DNA from: Campylobacter vicugnae
GTDB taxonomy: Bacteria > Campylobacterota > Campylobacteria > Campylobacterales > Campylobacteraceae
Direction of reading: 5' to 3'
DNA length: 64,000 nucleotides
Assembly: GCF_002139875.1 (NCBI RefSeq)
Contig: NZ_CP018793.1
Coordinates: 806,001-870,000, forward strand
Numbering within the stretch: position 1 is the first letter of the stretch; each line of letters opens with the position of its first letter. Shown piece after piece: positions 36,200 to 46,442 of this stretch. Under the pieces are notes generated by a model, which was not told where the DNA came from, searched no databases, and saw only the letters and a list, made by a program, of their open reading frames with translations. Made by a program: the position numbers and the translations under genes.

Positions 36200-37597
36200 T
36201 TGCTTAAACATTTTTTTACAAATAGTATTGGAATTTTATGCTCTAGAGTGCTTGGATTTATTAGAGATTTAATGACGGCAAATGCTCTTGGCGCAAGTAT
36301 TTGGAGTGATATATTTTTTGTAGCGTTTAAGCTGCCTAATCTATTTCGTAGACTCTTTGGAGAGGGTGCATTTTCTCAAGCTTTTATGCCAAATTTAATT
36401 AAAATATCACAAAAGGGGCTATTTGCTGCTGAGATTTTAATCAAGCTTAGTCTTACTATGCTTATTATTAGCTTAATTGTAATGCTATTTGCCCCACTTG
36501 TTACAAAGATTTTGGCCTATGGGTTTAGTGCTGATACTATCGCTCTTGCCGTACCTTTAGTTAGGATTAATTTTTGGTATCTTTTGGCTATTTTTATAGT
36601 TACTCTACTCTCATCAATGCTTCAATATAAAAATCACTTTGCTACTACAGCTTTTAGCACAGCACTATTAAATATCTCTATGATAATAGCTCTATTATTA
36701 GCTATGAATTTAGATCAAAAAACTGCAGCCTTATATCTTAGCTGGGGAGTTGTAATTGGTGGATTATTGCAAGTTTTATCACATATCATTGCATTAAAAA
36801 AAGTAAATTTACTCCGTTTATTAACTCTTGGCATAGCCAAATTTGCCAAAGGCAAAAGAGCTAAAGCTAAAGGTTTTTGGCAAAACTTTGGCCATGGTAT
36901 TATGGGTAGTAGTGCCAATCAATTAAGTGATTTTATATCTACATTTATAGCTAGTTTTTTAGCCACAGGAGCAATTAGCTATCTATACTATGCAAATAGA
37001 ATATTTCAGCTACCTCTTGCACTTTTTGCTATTGCTCTATCAACTGCAATCTTTCCAAAAATTACCAAAGCAATTAAATCAAATAATAACCAAATAGCTC
37101 TAAATTTATTTAAAAAAAGTTTTAGCTTGCTATTTTTTTTACTACTATTTTCTACTATTGGTGGATATATTTTATCCAAAGAGATTATCTGGCTGCTATT
37201 TCAAAGAGGTGAATTTAATACTCAAAATACTATAGAATCAGCAAAAGTTTTACAGATGTATATACTTGGACTTTTACCTTTTGGACTTTATAAGCTATTT
37301 TCACTTTGGTTATATGCCAAAATGCAGCAAAAAATTGCAGCCAAAATTGCTATATATTCACTGTTTATCAATACAGCTTTATGTATAATCTTATTTAAGC
37401 CATTAGGTGCTAGTGGGCTTGCACTTGCTGGTAGTATTAGTGGTGTATTTTTGTTGGTATATGTAATTTTTGTATTTGGTATTAGGCAATTTTTAGGTAT
37501 AATCCTTGAGAAAATAAATTTAATTACCATAATTTTATCAGCAGTTTTTGCCTATTTATTAATAGAATTAAAGGACTTTGTATATGCAAATTTATGA
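36200..37597 (+). CDS. murJ: lipid II flippase MurJ
   Basis: Translocates lipid II across the inner membrane for peptidoglycan synthesis. The 465-residue protein has about 13-14 hydrophobic helices and the MviN/MurJ N-terminus with [19 protein letters not shown] and [14 protein letters not shown], which carry the conserved arginines of the central cavity. The start is TTG with AGGA nine bases upstream. cysS begins 14 bases before its end. The order murJ-cysS-msbA couples two lipid-linked precursor flippases with a tRNA synthetase and is shared with other campylobacters. Confidence 0.94.
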   Translation: MLKHFFTNSIGILCSRVLGFIRDLMTANALGASIWSDIFFVAFKLPNLFRRLFGEGAFSQAFMPNLIKISQKGLFAAEILIKLSLTMLIISLIVMLFAPLVTKILAYGFSADTIALAVPLVRINFWYLLAIFIVTLLSSMLQYKNHFATTAFSTALLNISMIIALLLAMNLDQKTAALYLSWGVVIGGLLQVLSHIIALKKVNLLRLLTLGIAKFAKGKRAKAKGFWQNFGHGIMGSSANQLSDFISTFIASFLATGAISYLYYANRIFQLPLALFAIALSTAIFPKITKAIKSNNNQIALNLFKKSFSLLFFLLLFSTIGGYILSKEIIWLLFQRGEFNTQNTIESAKVLQMYILGLLPFGLYKLFSLWLYAKMQQKIAAKIAIYSLFINTALCIILFKPLGASGLALAGSISGVFLLVYVIFVFGIRQFLGIILEKINLITIILSAVFAYLLIELKDFVYANL

Positions 37598-38960
37598 TAC
37601 AGTTTTAAAGCAAAAAGTCAAGCTTTCTCCATTAAATAAAGATGAGATAAATATATATGTGTGTGGTCCAACAGTTTATGATGATGCTCATCTAGGACAC
37701 GCAAAATCTAGCATTAGCTTTGATCTGCTTAGGCGAGTTTTAATAGCTCTTGGGTATAAGGTTAAGTTTGTCAAAAACTTTACTGATATAGATGATAAAA
37801 TTTTAGCTAAAATGAAATCTAGCAATCAAAGCTTAGAGCAGATAACAACCTACTATATAGATAGATATAAAAACGATATGAACGCTTTAAATGTCTTAAA
37901 TGCCGATATAGAACCTAAAGCCACAGAGTCGCTTGATGCGATTATAAATTATATTCAAAAACTAGAACAAAATGGCGCTACATATAGACTTGAAGATGGG
38001 ATTTATTTTGATACAAGTAAAGATGATAAATATCTTAGTCTAAGTGGTAGAAAAGATGAAAATCTCATAGCTAGAGTAGCAAGTAGTGGCACCAAAAAAG
38101 ATGAAAAAGACTTCGTGCTATGGAAATTTGATGATCAATGGTACGATAGTCCATTTGGCAAGGGGCGACCAGGCTGGCATACTGAGTGCGTAGCAATGAT
38201 TGAGCAGATATTTGCAAAGATGATTGATATACATGCTGGTGGAGCTGATCTACTCTTTCCTCACCATGAAAACGAAGCTGCACAATGCCGATGCGCAAAC
38301 CATCAAGAGCTATCTAAACACTGGCTACATAATGGATTTATTCAAGTAAATAACGAAAAAATGAGCAAAAGTCTTGGTAACTCATTTTTTATTAAAGATG
38401 CCCTAAATATCGCACCAGGAGAGGCTGTAAGATTTTATTTAATGAGTAGCCATTATAGGGCAAATTTCAACTACGATATAGGAGATTTACTCTCTAGCAA
38501 AAAGCGTCTTGATAAAATTTATAGATTAAAAAAACGCTTAAGCGGTATAAATAGCGGTAGTATAGATATAGAGTTTAAAACTGCTTTATTAGATGCTCTA
38601 AAAGATGATTTAAACATCTCAATAGCTCTAGCTAAAGTCGATGAAATGGTCAATCAAGCCAATATAAATCTAGATAAAGAACCAAAAAATAAATTGCTAA
38701 AATCTACTATAATGGCAAATTTAGATTTTATCAAAGATACCCTTGGAATCTTATATCAAGATGAGTTTGAATGGTTTCAATATGGATTTAACGATGAGCA
38801 AAAAGAGCAAATTTCAAATTTAATAAATGATAGAAATATAGCCAAAGCAGCTAAAGATTATGCAAAAGCTGATCTTATAAGAGATAAACTAACAGCTTTA
38901 GGAGTTGCTATAATGGATACGCCAAATGGAGTAAAATGGGAGAGAATATGGACGGAATAG
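37584..38960 (+). CDS. cysS: cysteinyl-tRNA synthetase
   Basis: Charges tRNA-Cys. The 458 residues contain the class I signatures: [18 protein letters not shown] near 26-43, with the HIGH-equivalent HLGH and a zinc-binding Cys, and KMSKS near 259-263. [10 protein letters not shown] and HHENEAAQ complete the zinc site. I use the ATG at 37584, eight bases after AAGGA; a TTG two codons earlier is too close to that site. Start and end both overlap the neighbours (murJ and msbA). Confidence 0.96.
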   Translation: MQIYDTVLKQKVKLSPLNKDEINIYVCGPTVYDDAHLGHAKSSISFDLLRRVLIALGYKVKFVKNFTDIDDKILAKMKSSNQSLEQITTYYIDRYKNDMNALNVLNADIEPKATESLDAIINYIQKLEQNGATYRLEDGIYFDTSKDDKYLSLSGRKDENLIARVASSGTKKDEKDFVLWKFDDQWYDSPFGKGRPGWHTECVAMIEQIFAKMIDIHAGGADLLFPHHENEAAQCRCANHQELSKHWLHNGFIQVNNEKMSKSLGNSFFIKDALNIAPGEAVRFYLMSSHYRANFNYDIGDLLSSKKRLDKIYRLKKRLSGINSGSIDIEFKTALLDALKDDLNISIALAKVDEMVNQANINLDKEPKNKLLKSTIMANLDFIKDTLGILYQDEFEWFQYGFNDEQKEQISNLINDRNIAKAAKDYAKADLIRDKLTALGVAIMDTPNGVKWERIWTE

Positions 38961-40690
38961 TAGAAGTTTTTAGACGATTTAAATCATATTATAAAGAGTA
39001 TATACCACAATTTGCCATATCAATCATTGGAATGATTATGGCTAGTGTTGGAACTGCGGTTTCTGCTTGGCTTGTTAAACCTGTGCTTGATTATATTTTT
39101 ATCCAAAAAGATGAAAATTTACTATATCTACTTCCATATGCAATTATAGCAATATATTTTCTAAAAAGCCTTGGCATATATCTACAAGTATATTTTACAG
39201 CCTATATCGGACAAGATATGGTAAGGCGTTTTAGACATAAACAACTTGATAATATCCTAAGTCTTGATATGAGCTTTTTTCATAAATATAGAAGTGGCGA
39301 GCTTATGAGTAGGATTATGGGAGATATAGAAAGAATTCGCTCTATAGTATCAAATTTAATCCCTGAGCTAGTTCGTGAATTTGTAACAATTATCGGTTTA
39401 TTGTGCGTGGTAATATATCAAAGTCCTACTTTAGCCCTATTTTCTTTAATAGTTTTGCCAGCAGCATTTTATCCATTATCAAGACTAGCTAAAAAGATGC
39501 GAAAACTTAGCCGAACATCACAAGAGACATCAAGCGATATCACATCGGTATTAAGTGAAATATTTGCAAATATTGAGATAGTAAAGGCTAATAGCGCACA
39601 AGAAAAAGAGCTTAATAAATTTGATACACAAAATGATAAAATATTTAAATTAAATTTAAAATCTGTAAAAGTAAATGCCCTTGTAAGCCCTATGATGGAG
39701 ACTCTAGGCTCTGTTGGCATTGCTGTTACTATTATAATTGGCGGACAACAAGTAATAAATGGAGAAATTACCGTAGGTAGCTTCTTTAGTTTTCTTACAG
39801 CTCTATTTATGCTTTATACACCAATTAAAAGAATAACTAATATATATAATCAAATGCAAGATGCAGTAGTAGCTAGCCAAAGAACATTTGAGCTACTTGA
39901 TATGAGCCCAAGTATAGTAGATGGAAATTTAAACTTTCCAAATGTAGTAAATTCAATCACAATTCAAGATTTAAAATTTAGCTACGGAGATAAAATTGCA
40001 CTAAATGGTATAAATCTTAAAGTCTATAAGGGTCAAATGATAGCACTAGTAGGTAGTAGCGGCGGAGGCAAAAGCACATTAATAAATTTACTAATGAGAT
40101 TTTACGATCCAGATTCAGGCATAATCTTAATAAACGAAAATGATATAAGCGAATTTAAGATCGATAATCTAAGGCAAAATATCGGTCTAGTAACTCAAAG
40201 AGTATATATATTCAACGATACAGTAGCGGCCAATGTAGCATATGGGGCTTTGCTTGATGAGGCTAAAGTTATAAAAGCACTCAAGATGGCAAATGCTTGG
40301 AGTTTTGTACAAAATATGCAAAATGGTATCTACACTCAATTAAACGAATATGGAGCCAATCTAAGTGGCGGTCAAAGACAAAGAATAGCAATTGCTAGAG
40401 CCTTATATCATGATCCGCAAATTTTAATATTTGATGAAGCTACTAGCGCATTAGATAATGAGAGCGAACAAGAGATAACTAAAGCTATTGAGAATTTAAG
40501 CAGCGATAAGATAATTTTTGTCATAGCTCATAGATTATCAACTATTAAAAACGCTGATAAAATCGCAGTTATTAGCTCTGGTAAAATAGCAGGATTTGGC
40601 ACAGATAAAGAGTTAGAGAGTGAGTGTGAGATATATAAAAAATTAAAGCTTGTAACTATTGAGCAAAATGAAACAAAAAATAGTATATAA
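38948..40690 (+). CDS. msbA: MsbA-like lipid A-core/lipid flippase (ABC half-transporter)
   Basis: An ABC exporter with fused membrane and ATPase domains, 580 residues. Six membrane helices occupy about 15-300. Walker [10 protein letters not shown] lies near 368-376, LSGGQRQR near 472 and Walker [13 protein letters not shown] near 495. By position and family it moves lipid A-core or another lipid across the inner membrane. I prefer the ATG at 38948 preceded by GGGAGAG; an in-frame ATG at 38936 would add four residues. It overlaps the end of cysS and, at its own end, the start of the RusA-like gene. Confidence 0.88.
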   Translation: MDGIVEVFRRFKSYYKEYIPQFAISIIGMIMASVGTAVSAWLVKPVLDYIFIQKDENLLYLLPYAIIAIYFLKSLGIYLQVYFTAYIGQDMVRRFRHKQLDNILSLDMSFFHKYRSGELMSRIMGDIERIRSIVSNLIPELVREFVTIIGLLCVVIYQSPTLALFSLIVLPAAFYPLSRLAKKMRKLSRTSQETSSDITSVLSEIFANIEIVKANSAQEKELNKFDTQNDKIFKLNLKSVKVNALVSPMMETLGSVGIAVTIIIGGQQVINGEITVGSFFSFLTALFMLYTPIKRITNIYNQMQDAVVASQRTFELLDMSPSIVDGNLNFPNVVNSITIQDLKFSYGDKIALNGINLKVYKGQMIALVGSSGGGKSTLINLLMRFYDPDSGIILINENDISEFKIDNLRQNIGLVTQRVYIFNDTVAANVAYGALLDEAKVIKALKMANAWSFVQNMQNGIYTQLNEYGANLSGGQRQRIAIARALYHDPQILIFDEATSALDNESEQEITKAIENLSSDKIIFVIAHRLSTIKNADKIAVISSGKIAGFGTDKELESECEIYKKLKLVTIEQNETKNSI

Positions 40691-41462
40691 TGGTAAGCCA
40701 GCTAGTATAAATAACAAAAAAGATAATGCTAAAACACTATATCAAAAAAATCTAAGGGCTGCTGCGCTTGAGCAAAATGCTTTTATGATGGATACAGATA
40801 TATATGTAGATATACTATGGAAACAAAATAGCCCAGCTGATATAGACAATATCATCAAATATACCCTAGATGCGCTAAAAGGAATCTGCTATACTGATGA
40901 TAGGGCTATTGTTTGGCTTAAAATCCATAAACAGCAGTCCAATCAAGAGCAGTTAATAATCACTTTAAAAAGTAAATTTATTCTATCTAAATTTCTTAAA
41001 AAACTAATATATAAAATCATCGCAAAGCCTCTAATAAATTATATTCAATCAAATTTTAAAGATATAATAGATGATGAAAAAAATAACCAAAAAAATACTC
41101 AAATTCAACCAAAACCTAAAGCAAATTTAAAACAAAATCCAGCCATCAAACCAAAAAATTCAAACAATAAAACTACGCAAATGCAGATAACTAAAGCACA
41201 AAATCAAGAAGATGAAATAGAAAATTTAATTAAAACTACACTAAAAACAGATAAAGATCATATGCAAATTGCATATAATCTAAAACAAACAGAGCTAAAA
41301 ATATATATCATTATATCATCATCACTATCAAAAAAAGAGAGAAAAGGTATTATGAATTATAGTAACATAAAGCTCATGGAGCTCAAAAAGCAATTAAACC
41401 TACCTAAATTAAGCATTCATTATGGCTCAATTCCGCTAAAATCTAAAAGCATCAAACTCTAA
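40668..41462 (+). CDS. RusA-like Holliday junction resolvase with C-terminal extension
   Basis: A 264-residue protein. Residues 1-105 resemble the RusA endonuclease fold: an early GKPASINNKK, then the acidic motif ADIDN (Asp58, Asp60) and DALKGICYTDD (Asp68, Asp77, Asp78), matching the catalytic aspartates of RusA. RusA proteins resolve four-way DNA junctions and are usually about 120 residues and phage-associated. Here a basic, Gln/Asn/Lys/Pro-rich linker (about 135-180) and a further alpha-beta segment (about 182-264) of unknown role are added. It starts 23 bases inside the end of msbA, with only a weak GAG site, and its stop overlaps the convergent methyltransferase stop. The host would be expected to have RuvC as well. 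Confidence 0.68.
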   Translation: MKQKIVYNGKPASINNKKDNAKTLYQKNLRAAALEQNAFMMDTDIYVDILWKQNSPADIDNIIKYTLDALKGICYTDDRAIVWLKIHKQQSNQEQLIITLKSKFILSKFLKKLIYKIIAKPLINYIQSNFKDIIDDEKNNQKNTQIQPKPKANLKQNPAIKPKNSNNKTTQMQITKAQNQEDEIENLIKTTLKTDKDHMQIAYNLKQTELKIYIIISSSLSKKERKGIMNYSNIKLMELKKQLNLPKLSIHYGSIPLKSKSIKL

Positions 41463-42331
41463 ACCGATCTCCACACAGCAATTGAAGTTGGATTAAACGG
41501 ATCAGTCCCACAACTATACTCCAAAATCGCATCTTCAATAATTATATCACCATTTTCTCCAGCCTTTTTGAGCGTTTTAGCAAAGTTTAAATTCCAACCA
41601 TTTTTAATAAAATACTCCTTATGCTTTTGACTAGCTTCACCCAAACTTGCTATTTGAAATCCAAACGGCTCAGCATGAATACAACGCACAAATGGTGCGA
41701 TATTTGCTACTACTTTAAACCAATTATCTGGAATTTCTCTTACTTGTTCAATAGTATGACAAGTAAATACCAAAACACGCTCACCAAAATCAAATTTCTT
41801 ATCAAATTTAGGTTTTAAATGATTAAAATGAAAAAACTCAGCCTTCATATTTGGTTCAATATTTGCCAACTTTCTTGCCATCTCTACACCGCTTTTAGTA
41901 AATTCGCCACCAAAATATTTTAAATCTACTCCACCACCATTATAAAATATTTTAAAAAGATTTTGTCCATATCCACATCCTAGCTCCACTATACTATCAT
42001 AATGCTCAAATGATAAAGCATCAATAATCATATTAACAACTGAAGTATTAGTGTAAAATGGCACAAGAATATTTAAACCATTTAGCGATGTGATTTTATT
42101 ATGTGGTATATTTGCGAAGTTAAATTTCTGGCTTGGAGAGCTTGCTTTATGCCACTTTAGATCCCCATTTTCATCAGCTCCAAGGTGATTTAAACGCTCT
42201 TTTTTATCTAATTCTCCAATTATCTGAAGAGCGTTATACCCCCCCCCATTTAAAAATTCACTCATAAACTCAGCTCTTATAGACCACGCTTTTTCATAGA
42301 AATTTTGCCATTTTTTATCTTGATGCGCCAT
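41459..42331 (-). CDS. phase-variable SAM-dependent methyltransferase
   Basis: A 290-residue class I methyltransferase with SAM motif I VELGCGYGQNL (115-125), preceded by a region with ITSLNGLNILVPFYTN and followed by a C-terminal domain including HAEPFGFQ. The coding strand has nine consecutive G at codons 29-31, so the gene is in frame at nine. With ten G a TAA follows one codon later, and with eight or eleven a TAA follows after a few codons, leaving about 30-35 residues. I start at the ATG with AAGGAT four bases upstream; the frame is open 24 codons further but without a site. The target may be a surface glycan or small molecule, as for other phase-variable campylobacterial methyltransferases, but this is inference. 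Confidence 0.75.
   Translation of the reverse strand: MAHQDKKWQNFYEKAWSIRAEFMSEFLNGGGYNALQIIGELDKKERLNHLGADENGDLKWHKASSPSQKFNFANIPHNKITSLNGLNILVPFYTNTSVVNMIIDALSFEHYDSIVELGCGYGQNLFKIFYNGGGVDLKYFGGEFTKSGVEMARKLANIEPNMKAEFFHFNHLKPKFDKKFDFGERVLVFTCHTIEQVREIPDNWFKVVANIAPFVRCIHAEPFGFQIASLGEASQKHKEYFIKNGWNLNFAKTLKKAGENGDIIIEDAILEYSCGTDPFNPTSIAVWRSV
42239..42247 (-). repeat. homopolymeric G9 tract (phase-variation switch)
   Basis: Nine C on the plus strand (G on the coding strand of the methyltransferase, codons 29-31), the only G/C homopolymer of seven or more that I found in the window. In an A+T-rich Campylobacter genome such tracts are the classic slipped-strand contingency switch. Nine is the ON length. 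Confidence 0.85.
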
Positions 42332-42431
42332 ATCTATCCTTATAAATTTATAAAATAGATTATATCTATTTATAGCCCAAAATATCATTAAATTTATTAT
42401 CATTTATAAGCAAATTTAAGCAAATTTTAGC

Positions 42432-42437
42432 TAAAAT
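42432..42437 (+). promoter_or_regulatory. probable -10 box of pyrD
   Basis: TAAAAT preceded by ATTTTAGC, 21 bases before the pyrD ATG, with AAAGGA between. It has the typical Campylobacter context. Confidence 0.45.
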
Positions 42438-42457
42438 AGCCAATTTAAAGGAAAATT

Positions 42458-43516
42458 ATGGACTATAGTGATATTAAAAAAATTTTTTTCAAACTAAACC
42501 CAGAAAATGCCCATAAAATAGCTGAATTTGGAATGAGAATATCTACAAAAATTCCATTTGTTAGTGACTATTTAGTGGATAATTTTTGCTTTATTGATAC
42601 TAAATTATCACAAAATATTTTTGGGCTTAACTTCTTAAATCCTGTTGGACTTGCTGGTGGATTTGATAAAAATGCTACAATGATTATACCTCTATCTGCG
42701 ATGGGGTTTGGATTTTTAGAATATGGTACTCTTACACCAAAACCTCAAGATGGTAATCCAAAGCCAAGATTATTTCGTCTAATAGAGGAAAAAAGCATAC
42801 AAAACGCCATGGGATTTAATAACGATGGCTTAGATAAGATTAAAGCTAGAGCCTCAAAGGTATATCCTTTTAGTATCCCTCTTATTGCTAATATTGGCAA
42901 AAATAAGATTACGCCAAATGATATGGCTATTAAAGATTATGAAATTTTGGTTAAAGGGCTTGATAGTTGTTGTGATGCATTTGTTATCAATATTAGTTCT
43001 CCAAATACACCAAATTTAAGAGATTTACAAAGCGAGTCTTTTATAAATGAGCTATTTGCTGCCTTAAGTAATTTAACCAAAAAACCATTAATCCTAAAAA
43101 TAGCCCCAGATATGAGTATAGACTCAGCCATATCTCTTTGTTTAACAGCTGCAAATGCCGGATTTAAAGGTATTATAATCAACAATACCAGCGTTGATTA
43201 CTCACTTACTACTAAAGCAAAAGATTTTGGCGGTATCAGTGGTCAGCTTATTAAAGATAAAAGCAAAGAGCTATTTAAAGAGGTTGCTAAAGAGCTTTAT
43301 GGTAAAGCTGTACTTATTAGCTGTGGTGGAATTGATAATGGTCAAGATGCATATGAGAGAATTAAAATGGGTGCTAGCCTAGTACAAATATATACTAGCT
43401 TTATATATGAAGGTCCAAGTATTTGCAAAAATATTAATAGTCAAATATTAAATTTAGCCTTAAGCGAGGGATATGAAAATATTTCTCAAGCAGTTGGCGC
43501 TAATCTAAGGAGATAA
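42458..43516 (+). CDS. pyrD: dihydroorotate dehydrogenase, class 2 (quinone-dependent)
   Basis: Oxidises dihydroorotate to orotate in pyrimidine synthesis and passes electrons to the quinone pool. The 352 residues begin with the short amphipathic helices of membrane-associated class 2 enzymes (FFKLNPENAHKIAEFGM). Further motifs are NPVGLAGGFDKNA, the NISSPNTPNLRDLQ block with the class 2 catalytic serine near residue 175, and CGGIDNGQDAYERIKMGASLVQ for FMN phosphate binding. It is immediately followed by the M16 protease gene (ATG right after the stop), so the two are cotranslated. Confidence 0.96.
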   Translation: MDYSDIKKIFFKLNPENAHKIAEFGMRISTKIPFVSDYLVDNFCFIDTKLSQNIFGLNFLNPVGLAGGFDKNATMIIPLSAMGFGFLEYGTLTPKPQDGNPKPRLFRLIEEKSIQNAMGFNNDGLDKIKARASKVYPFSIPLIANIGKNKITPNDMAIKDYEILVKGLDSCCDAFVINISSPNTPNLRDLQSESFINELFAALSNLTKKPLILKIAPDMSIDSAISLCLTAANAGFKGIIINNTSVDYSLTTKAKDFGGISGQLIKDKSKELFKEVAKELYGKAVLISCGGIDNGQDAYERIKMGASLVQIYTSFIYEGPSICKNINSQILNLALSEGYENISQAVGANLRR

Positions 43517-44764
43517 ATGCTACCAAAATTTAGCAAAATTACCCTTGAAAATGGGTTTGAGATCTATCATACCCCTTTAAATTTGGGTTCAAATGTTATT
43601 AGTATAGATCTTTATTATAAAGTTGGTTCACGAAATGAAATAATGGGCAAAAGCGGAATCGCTCATATGTTAGAACATCTAAATTTTAAAAGTACAGATA
43701 ATAGAAAAGCTGGTGAGTTTGACTCAATTGTCAAAGGCTTTGGTGGGGTAAATAATGCTAGTACTGGTTTTGATTTTACTCACTATTTTATCAAATGTTC
43801 AAGTCAAAATCTTGATACTTCACTAGAACTTTATGCTGATATAATGGCAAATTTAAGTCTTAAAGAGGATGAATTTTTACCTGAAAGAGATGTAGTTTTA
43901 GAAGAGCGTAGATGGAGAACAGATAATAATCCAACTGGAATGCTATATTTTAGACTATTTAATCACGCTTTTATATATCATCCTTATCACTGGACGCCAA
44001 TTGGATTTATTAAAGATATTGAAAATTGGAATATTGCTGATATTAAAGAGTTTTGGTCTAAATTTTACCAGCCAAAAAATGCATTTTTGATGATTACTGG
44101 AGATATTGATGAAAATACTGCTTTTGAGCTTGGCAAAAAACACTTTGAAGGTATAGAAAATCGCTGCGAAATACCTACTATGCACTGCATAGAACCTGAA
44201 CAAAATGGAGCAAAATCCCTAATTATTCGCAAGCAAAGCGATGTAGAGATGATAGCTATAGCATATAAAATTCCTCCATTTAACCATAAAGACCAAACAG
44301 CGCTTAGCGCCATAGGAGAGTATCTATCAAGCGGTAAAAGCTCATTGTTTGAAAGAGTTTTAATAGATGAATTAAATTTAGTAAATCAAATTTATGCCTA
44401 TCCTATGGAAAGCATTGATGAAAATTTATTTATAATAATCGCTATTTGCAATCCAGGCATAAAAGCCAAACTAGTTAAAAAAGAGATCTTAAAGCTGATA
44501 AAAAAGCTAAAAAATAGCGATATAGATACTGATGAACTAACAAAAATTAAAAATTGTCTAAAGAGCAATTTTATCTACTCATTAAGTAGCGCAAGCAAGC
44601 TTGCAAGTCTGTATGGAAGCTATATAGCAAGAGGCGATATAGAGCCACTTTGGCAACTCTCAGATAGGACAAATGCGCTTACAACGCAAGATATCAAAGA
44701 GTGTGCAAATAGGTATTTTAACAAAGATAAATCCACCACAATTATATTAAAAGGAATCAAATGA
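43517..44764 (+). CDS. M16 family zinc peptidase
   Basis: A 415-residue pitrilysin/processing-peptidase-like protein. The inverted zinc motif HxxEH is HMLEH (His50, Glu53, His54), and VVLEERRWR near 123-131 carries the third ligand glutamate and flanking arginines. It has one catalytic M16 domain plus a C-terminal inactive-like domain, the usual size for bacterial M16 peptidases. There is no signal peptide, so it probably acts in the cytoplasm or is exported otherwise; the substrate is unknown. The order pyrD-M16-dapA is shared with other campylobacters. It overlaps dapA by four bases. Confidence 0.9.
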   Translation: MLPKFSKITLENGFEIYHTPLNLGSNVISIDLYYKVGSRNEIMGKSGIAHMLEHLNFKSTDNRKAGEFDSIVKGFGGVNNASTGFDFTHYFIKCSSQNLDTSLELYADIMANLSLKEDEFLPERDVVLEERRWRTDNNPTGMLYFRLFNHAFIYHPYHWTPIGFIKDIENWNIADIKEFWSKFYQPKNAFLMITGDIDENTAFELGKKHFEGIENRCEIPTMHCIEPEQNGAKSLIIRKQSDVEMIAIAYKIPPFNHKDQTALSAIGEYLSSGKSSLFERVLIDELNLVNQIYAYPMESIDENLFIIIAICNPGIKAKLVKKEILKLIKKLKNSDIDTDELTKIKNCLKSNFIYSLSSASKLASLYGSYIARGDIEPLWQLSDRTNALTTQDIKECANRYFNKDKSTTIILKGIK

Positions 44765-45654
44765 AAAAAAGTATTTATGGAGCGATGACAGCTCTGGTAA
44801 CACCTTTTAAAAATGGTAAAATAGATGAAAATGGTTATGAAAAACTTATTAAAAGACAGATAAAAAATGGAATTGATGCAGTTGTACCTGTAGGCACTAC
44901 TGGAGAGAGTGCCACTTTGACACATGATGAACACAGAATTTGTATTGAGATAGCTGTAAATGCATGTAAAAATAGCGATGTAAAAGTATTAGCAGGTGCT
45001 GGAAGTAATGCTACTCACGAGGCTATCGGTTTGGCTGAATTTGCTCAAAATTGTGGCGCAGATGGAATCTTATCAGTAGCACCATACTATAATAAACCAA
45101 CTCAAGAAGGCATATATCAACACTACAAAGCTATATCTAAGTCAGTAAATATCCCAATCTTGCTATATAATGTTCCTTCTAGAACTGGGTGCGATATACT
45201 ACCAGAGACTATTATAAGGCTATTTAATGATTGCGATAATATCTATGGAGTCAAAGAAGCAAGTGGCAATATAGAAAGATGTGTTGATATTTTAGCTCAT
45301 GAACCAAAGATATATCTATTAAGTGGTGATGATGCTATTAACTATCCAGTTTTAAGCAATGGCGGAAAAGGCGTTATATCAGTTACATCAAATCTCTTAC
45401 CAGATCAAACTTCAGCTCTTACTCACTACGCTATGCAAAATGAGTTTTTAAAAGCAAAAGAGATTAATGATAAACTATATAATATAAATAAAGTTCTATT
45501 TTGCGAGTCAAATCCAATACCTATTAAAGCTGCTATGTATATTGCTGGCTTAATAGATAGCTTAGAATATAGATTACCGCTTGTAGCTCCAAGCAGTGAG
45601 AATCTCAAAAAGATAGAATCAATAATGAAAACTTACGATATAAAAGGATTTTAA
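44761..45654 (+). CDS. dapA: 4-hydroxy-tetrahydrodipicolinate synthase
   Basis: Condenses pyruvate with aspartate semialdehyde in the diaminopimelate/lysine pathway, feeding peptidoglycan. The 297-residue TIM-barrel enzyme has [10 protein letters not shown] at the start, [12 protein letters not shown] near 40-51, and [10 protein letters not shown] with the catalytic tyrosine near 136. The Schiff-base lysine Lys165 is in GVKEASGN. It overlaps the M16 peptidase gene and shares one base with the following reductase gene (TAATG). Confidence 0.97.
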   Translation: MKKSIYGAMTALVTPFKNGKIDENGYEKLIKRQIKNGIDAVVPVGTTGESATLTHDEHRICIEIAVNACKNSDVKVLAGAGSNATHEAIGLAEFAQNCGADGILSVAPYYNKPTQEGIYQHYKAISKSVNIPILLYNVPSRTGCDILPETIIRLFNDCDNIYGVKEASGNIERCVDILAHEPKIYLLSGDDAINYPVLSNGGKGVISVTSNLLPDQTSALTHYAMQNEFLKAKEINDKLYNINKVLFCESNPIPIKAAMYIAGLIDSLEYRLPLVAPSSENLKKIESIMKTYDIKGF

Positions 45655-46442
45655 TGAACTGTTATCATGAAGAATTTAAAGGCAAAACCTTAGTTATTAG
45701 TGGCGGTACAAGAGGAATTGGTAGAGCAATTGTACTTGAATTTGCAAAATATGGTGCAAATATTGCATTTACCTATAACTCTAATGAAGAGATGGCTAAA
45801 AATCAAGCATTAGAATTAGAAAAAGAATTTGGTATTAAAGCTAGAGCATATCCTTTAAATATTCTTGAGCCTGAAACTTATAAAGAGCTATTTTTAGAGA
45901 TAGATAAAGATTTTGATAGAGTCGATTTTTTTGTATCAAATGCAATTATTTCAGGACGCGCAGTAGCTGGTGGTTATACTAAATTTATGAAGTTAAAACC
46001 TCGTGGAATAAACAATATCTTTACTGCAACTGTAAATGCATTTGTAGTAGGCTCTCAAGAAGCTGCTAAAAGAATGGAAAAAGTAGGCGGTGGTAGCATA
46101 GTTAGCTTAAGCTCAACCGGAAACCTAGTCTATATAGAACACTATAGCGGTCACGGCACAGCAAAAGCTGCAGTAGAAGCTATGGCAAGATACGCAGCTA
46201 CTGAGCTTGGCGAGAAAAATATTAGAGTAAATGTAGTAAGTGGCGGACCAATAGAAACTGACGCCTTAAGAGCATTTACAAACTATGAAGAGGTAAGAGA
46301 TGCTACGGCTTCACTAAGTCCTTTAGGTCGCATGGGACAACCAACTGATCTTGCTGGTGCTTGTTTATTTCTATGCAGCTCAAAAGCTAGCTGGGTAACA
46401 GGCCATACATTTATAATAGATGGTGGCACTACTTTTAAATGA
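45654..46442 (+). CDS. FabL-like enoyl-[acyl-carrier-protein] reductase (SDR family)
   Basis: A 262-residue short-chain dehydrogenase with the GGTRGIG cofactor motif (17-23). The catalytic pair is Tyr164-x6-Lys171 (YSGHGTAK); the six-residue spacing is that of enoyl-ACP reductases (FabI, FabL), whereas ordinary SDRs use three. The VSGGPIETDALRAF stretch also resembles Bacillus FabL closely. It would reduce enoyl-ACP with NADPH in fatty acid elongation. FabI is the usual enzyme in Campylobacter, so this may be a second or specialised reductase. It sits between dapA (one-base overlap) and pgsA (four-base overlap). Confidence 0.8.
   Translation: MNCYHEEFKGKTLVISGGTRGIGRAIVLEFAKYGANIAFTYNSNEEMAKNQALELEKEFGIKARAYPLNILEPETYKELFLEIDKDFDRVDFFVSNAIISGRAVAGGYTKFMKLKPRGINNIFTATVNAFVVGSQEAAKRMEKVGGGSIVSLSSTGNLVYIEHYSGHGTAKAAVEAMARYAATELGEKNIRVNVVSGGPIETDALRAFTNYEEVRDATASLSPLGRMGQPTDLAGACLFLCSSKASWVTGHTFIIDGGTTFK

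Noticed and set aside
42332-42403. N-terminal extension of the phase-variable methyltransferase by 24 residues
   Set aside because: There is no ribosome-binding site at the upstream codon, whereas AAGGAT precedes the ATG ending at 42331. The extra residues are hydrophobic and A+T-driven.
42475-42488. A7T7 block at the start of pyrD as a regulatory bend
   Set aside because: It is inside the coding sequence (codons for Lys-Lys-Phe-Phe), conserved for protein reasons, and typical of A+T-rich codon use.
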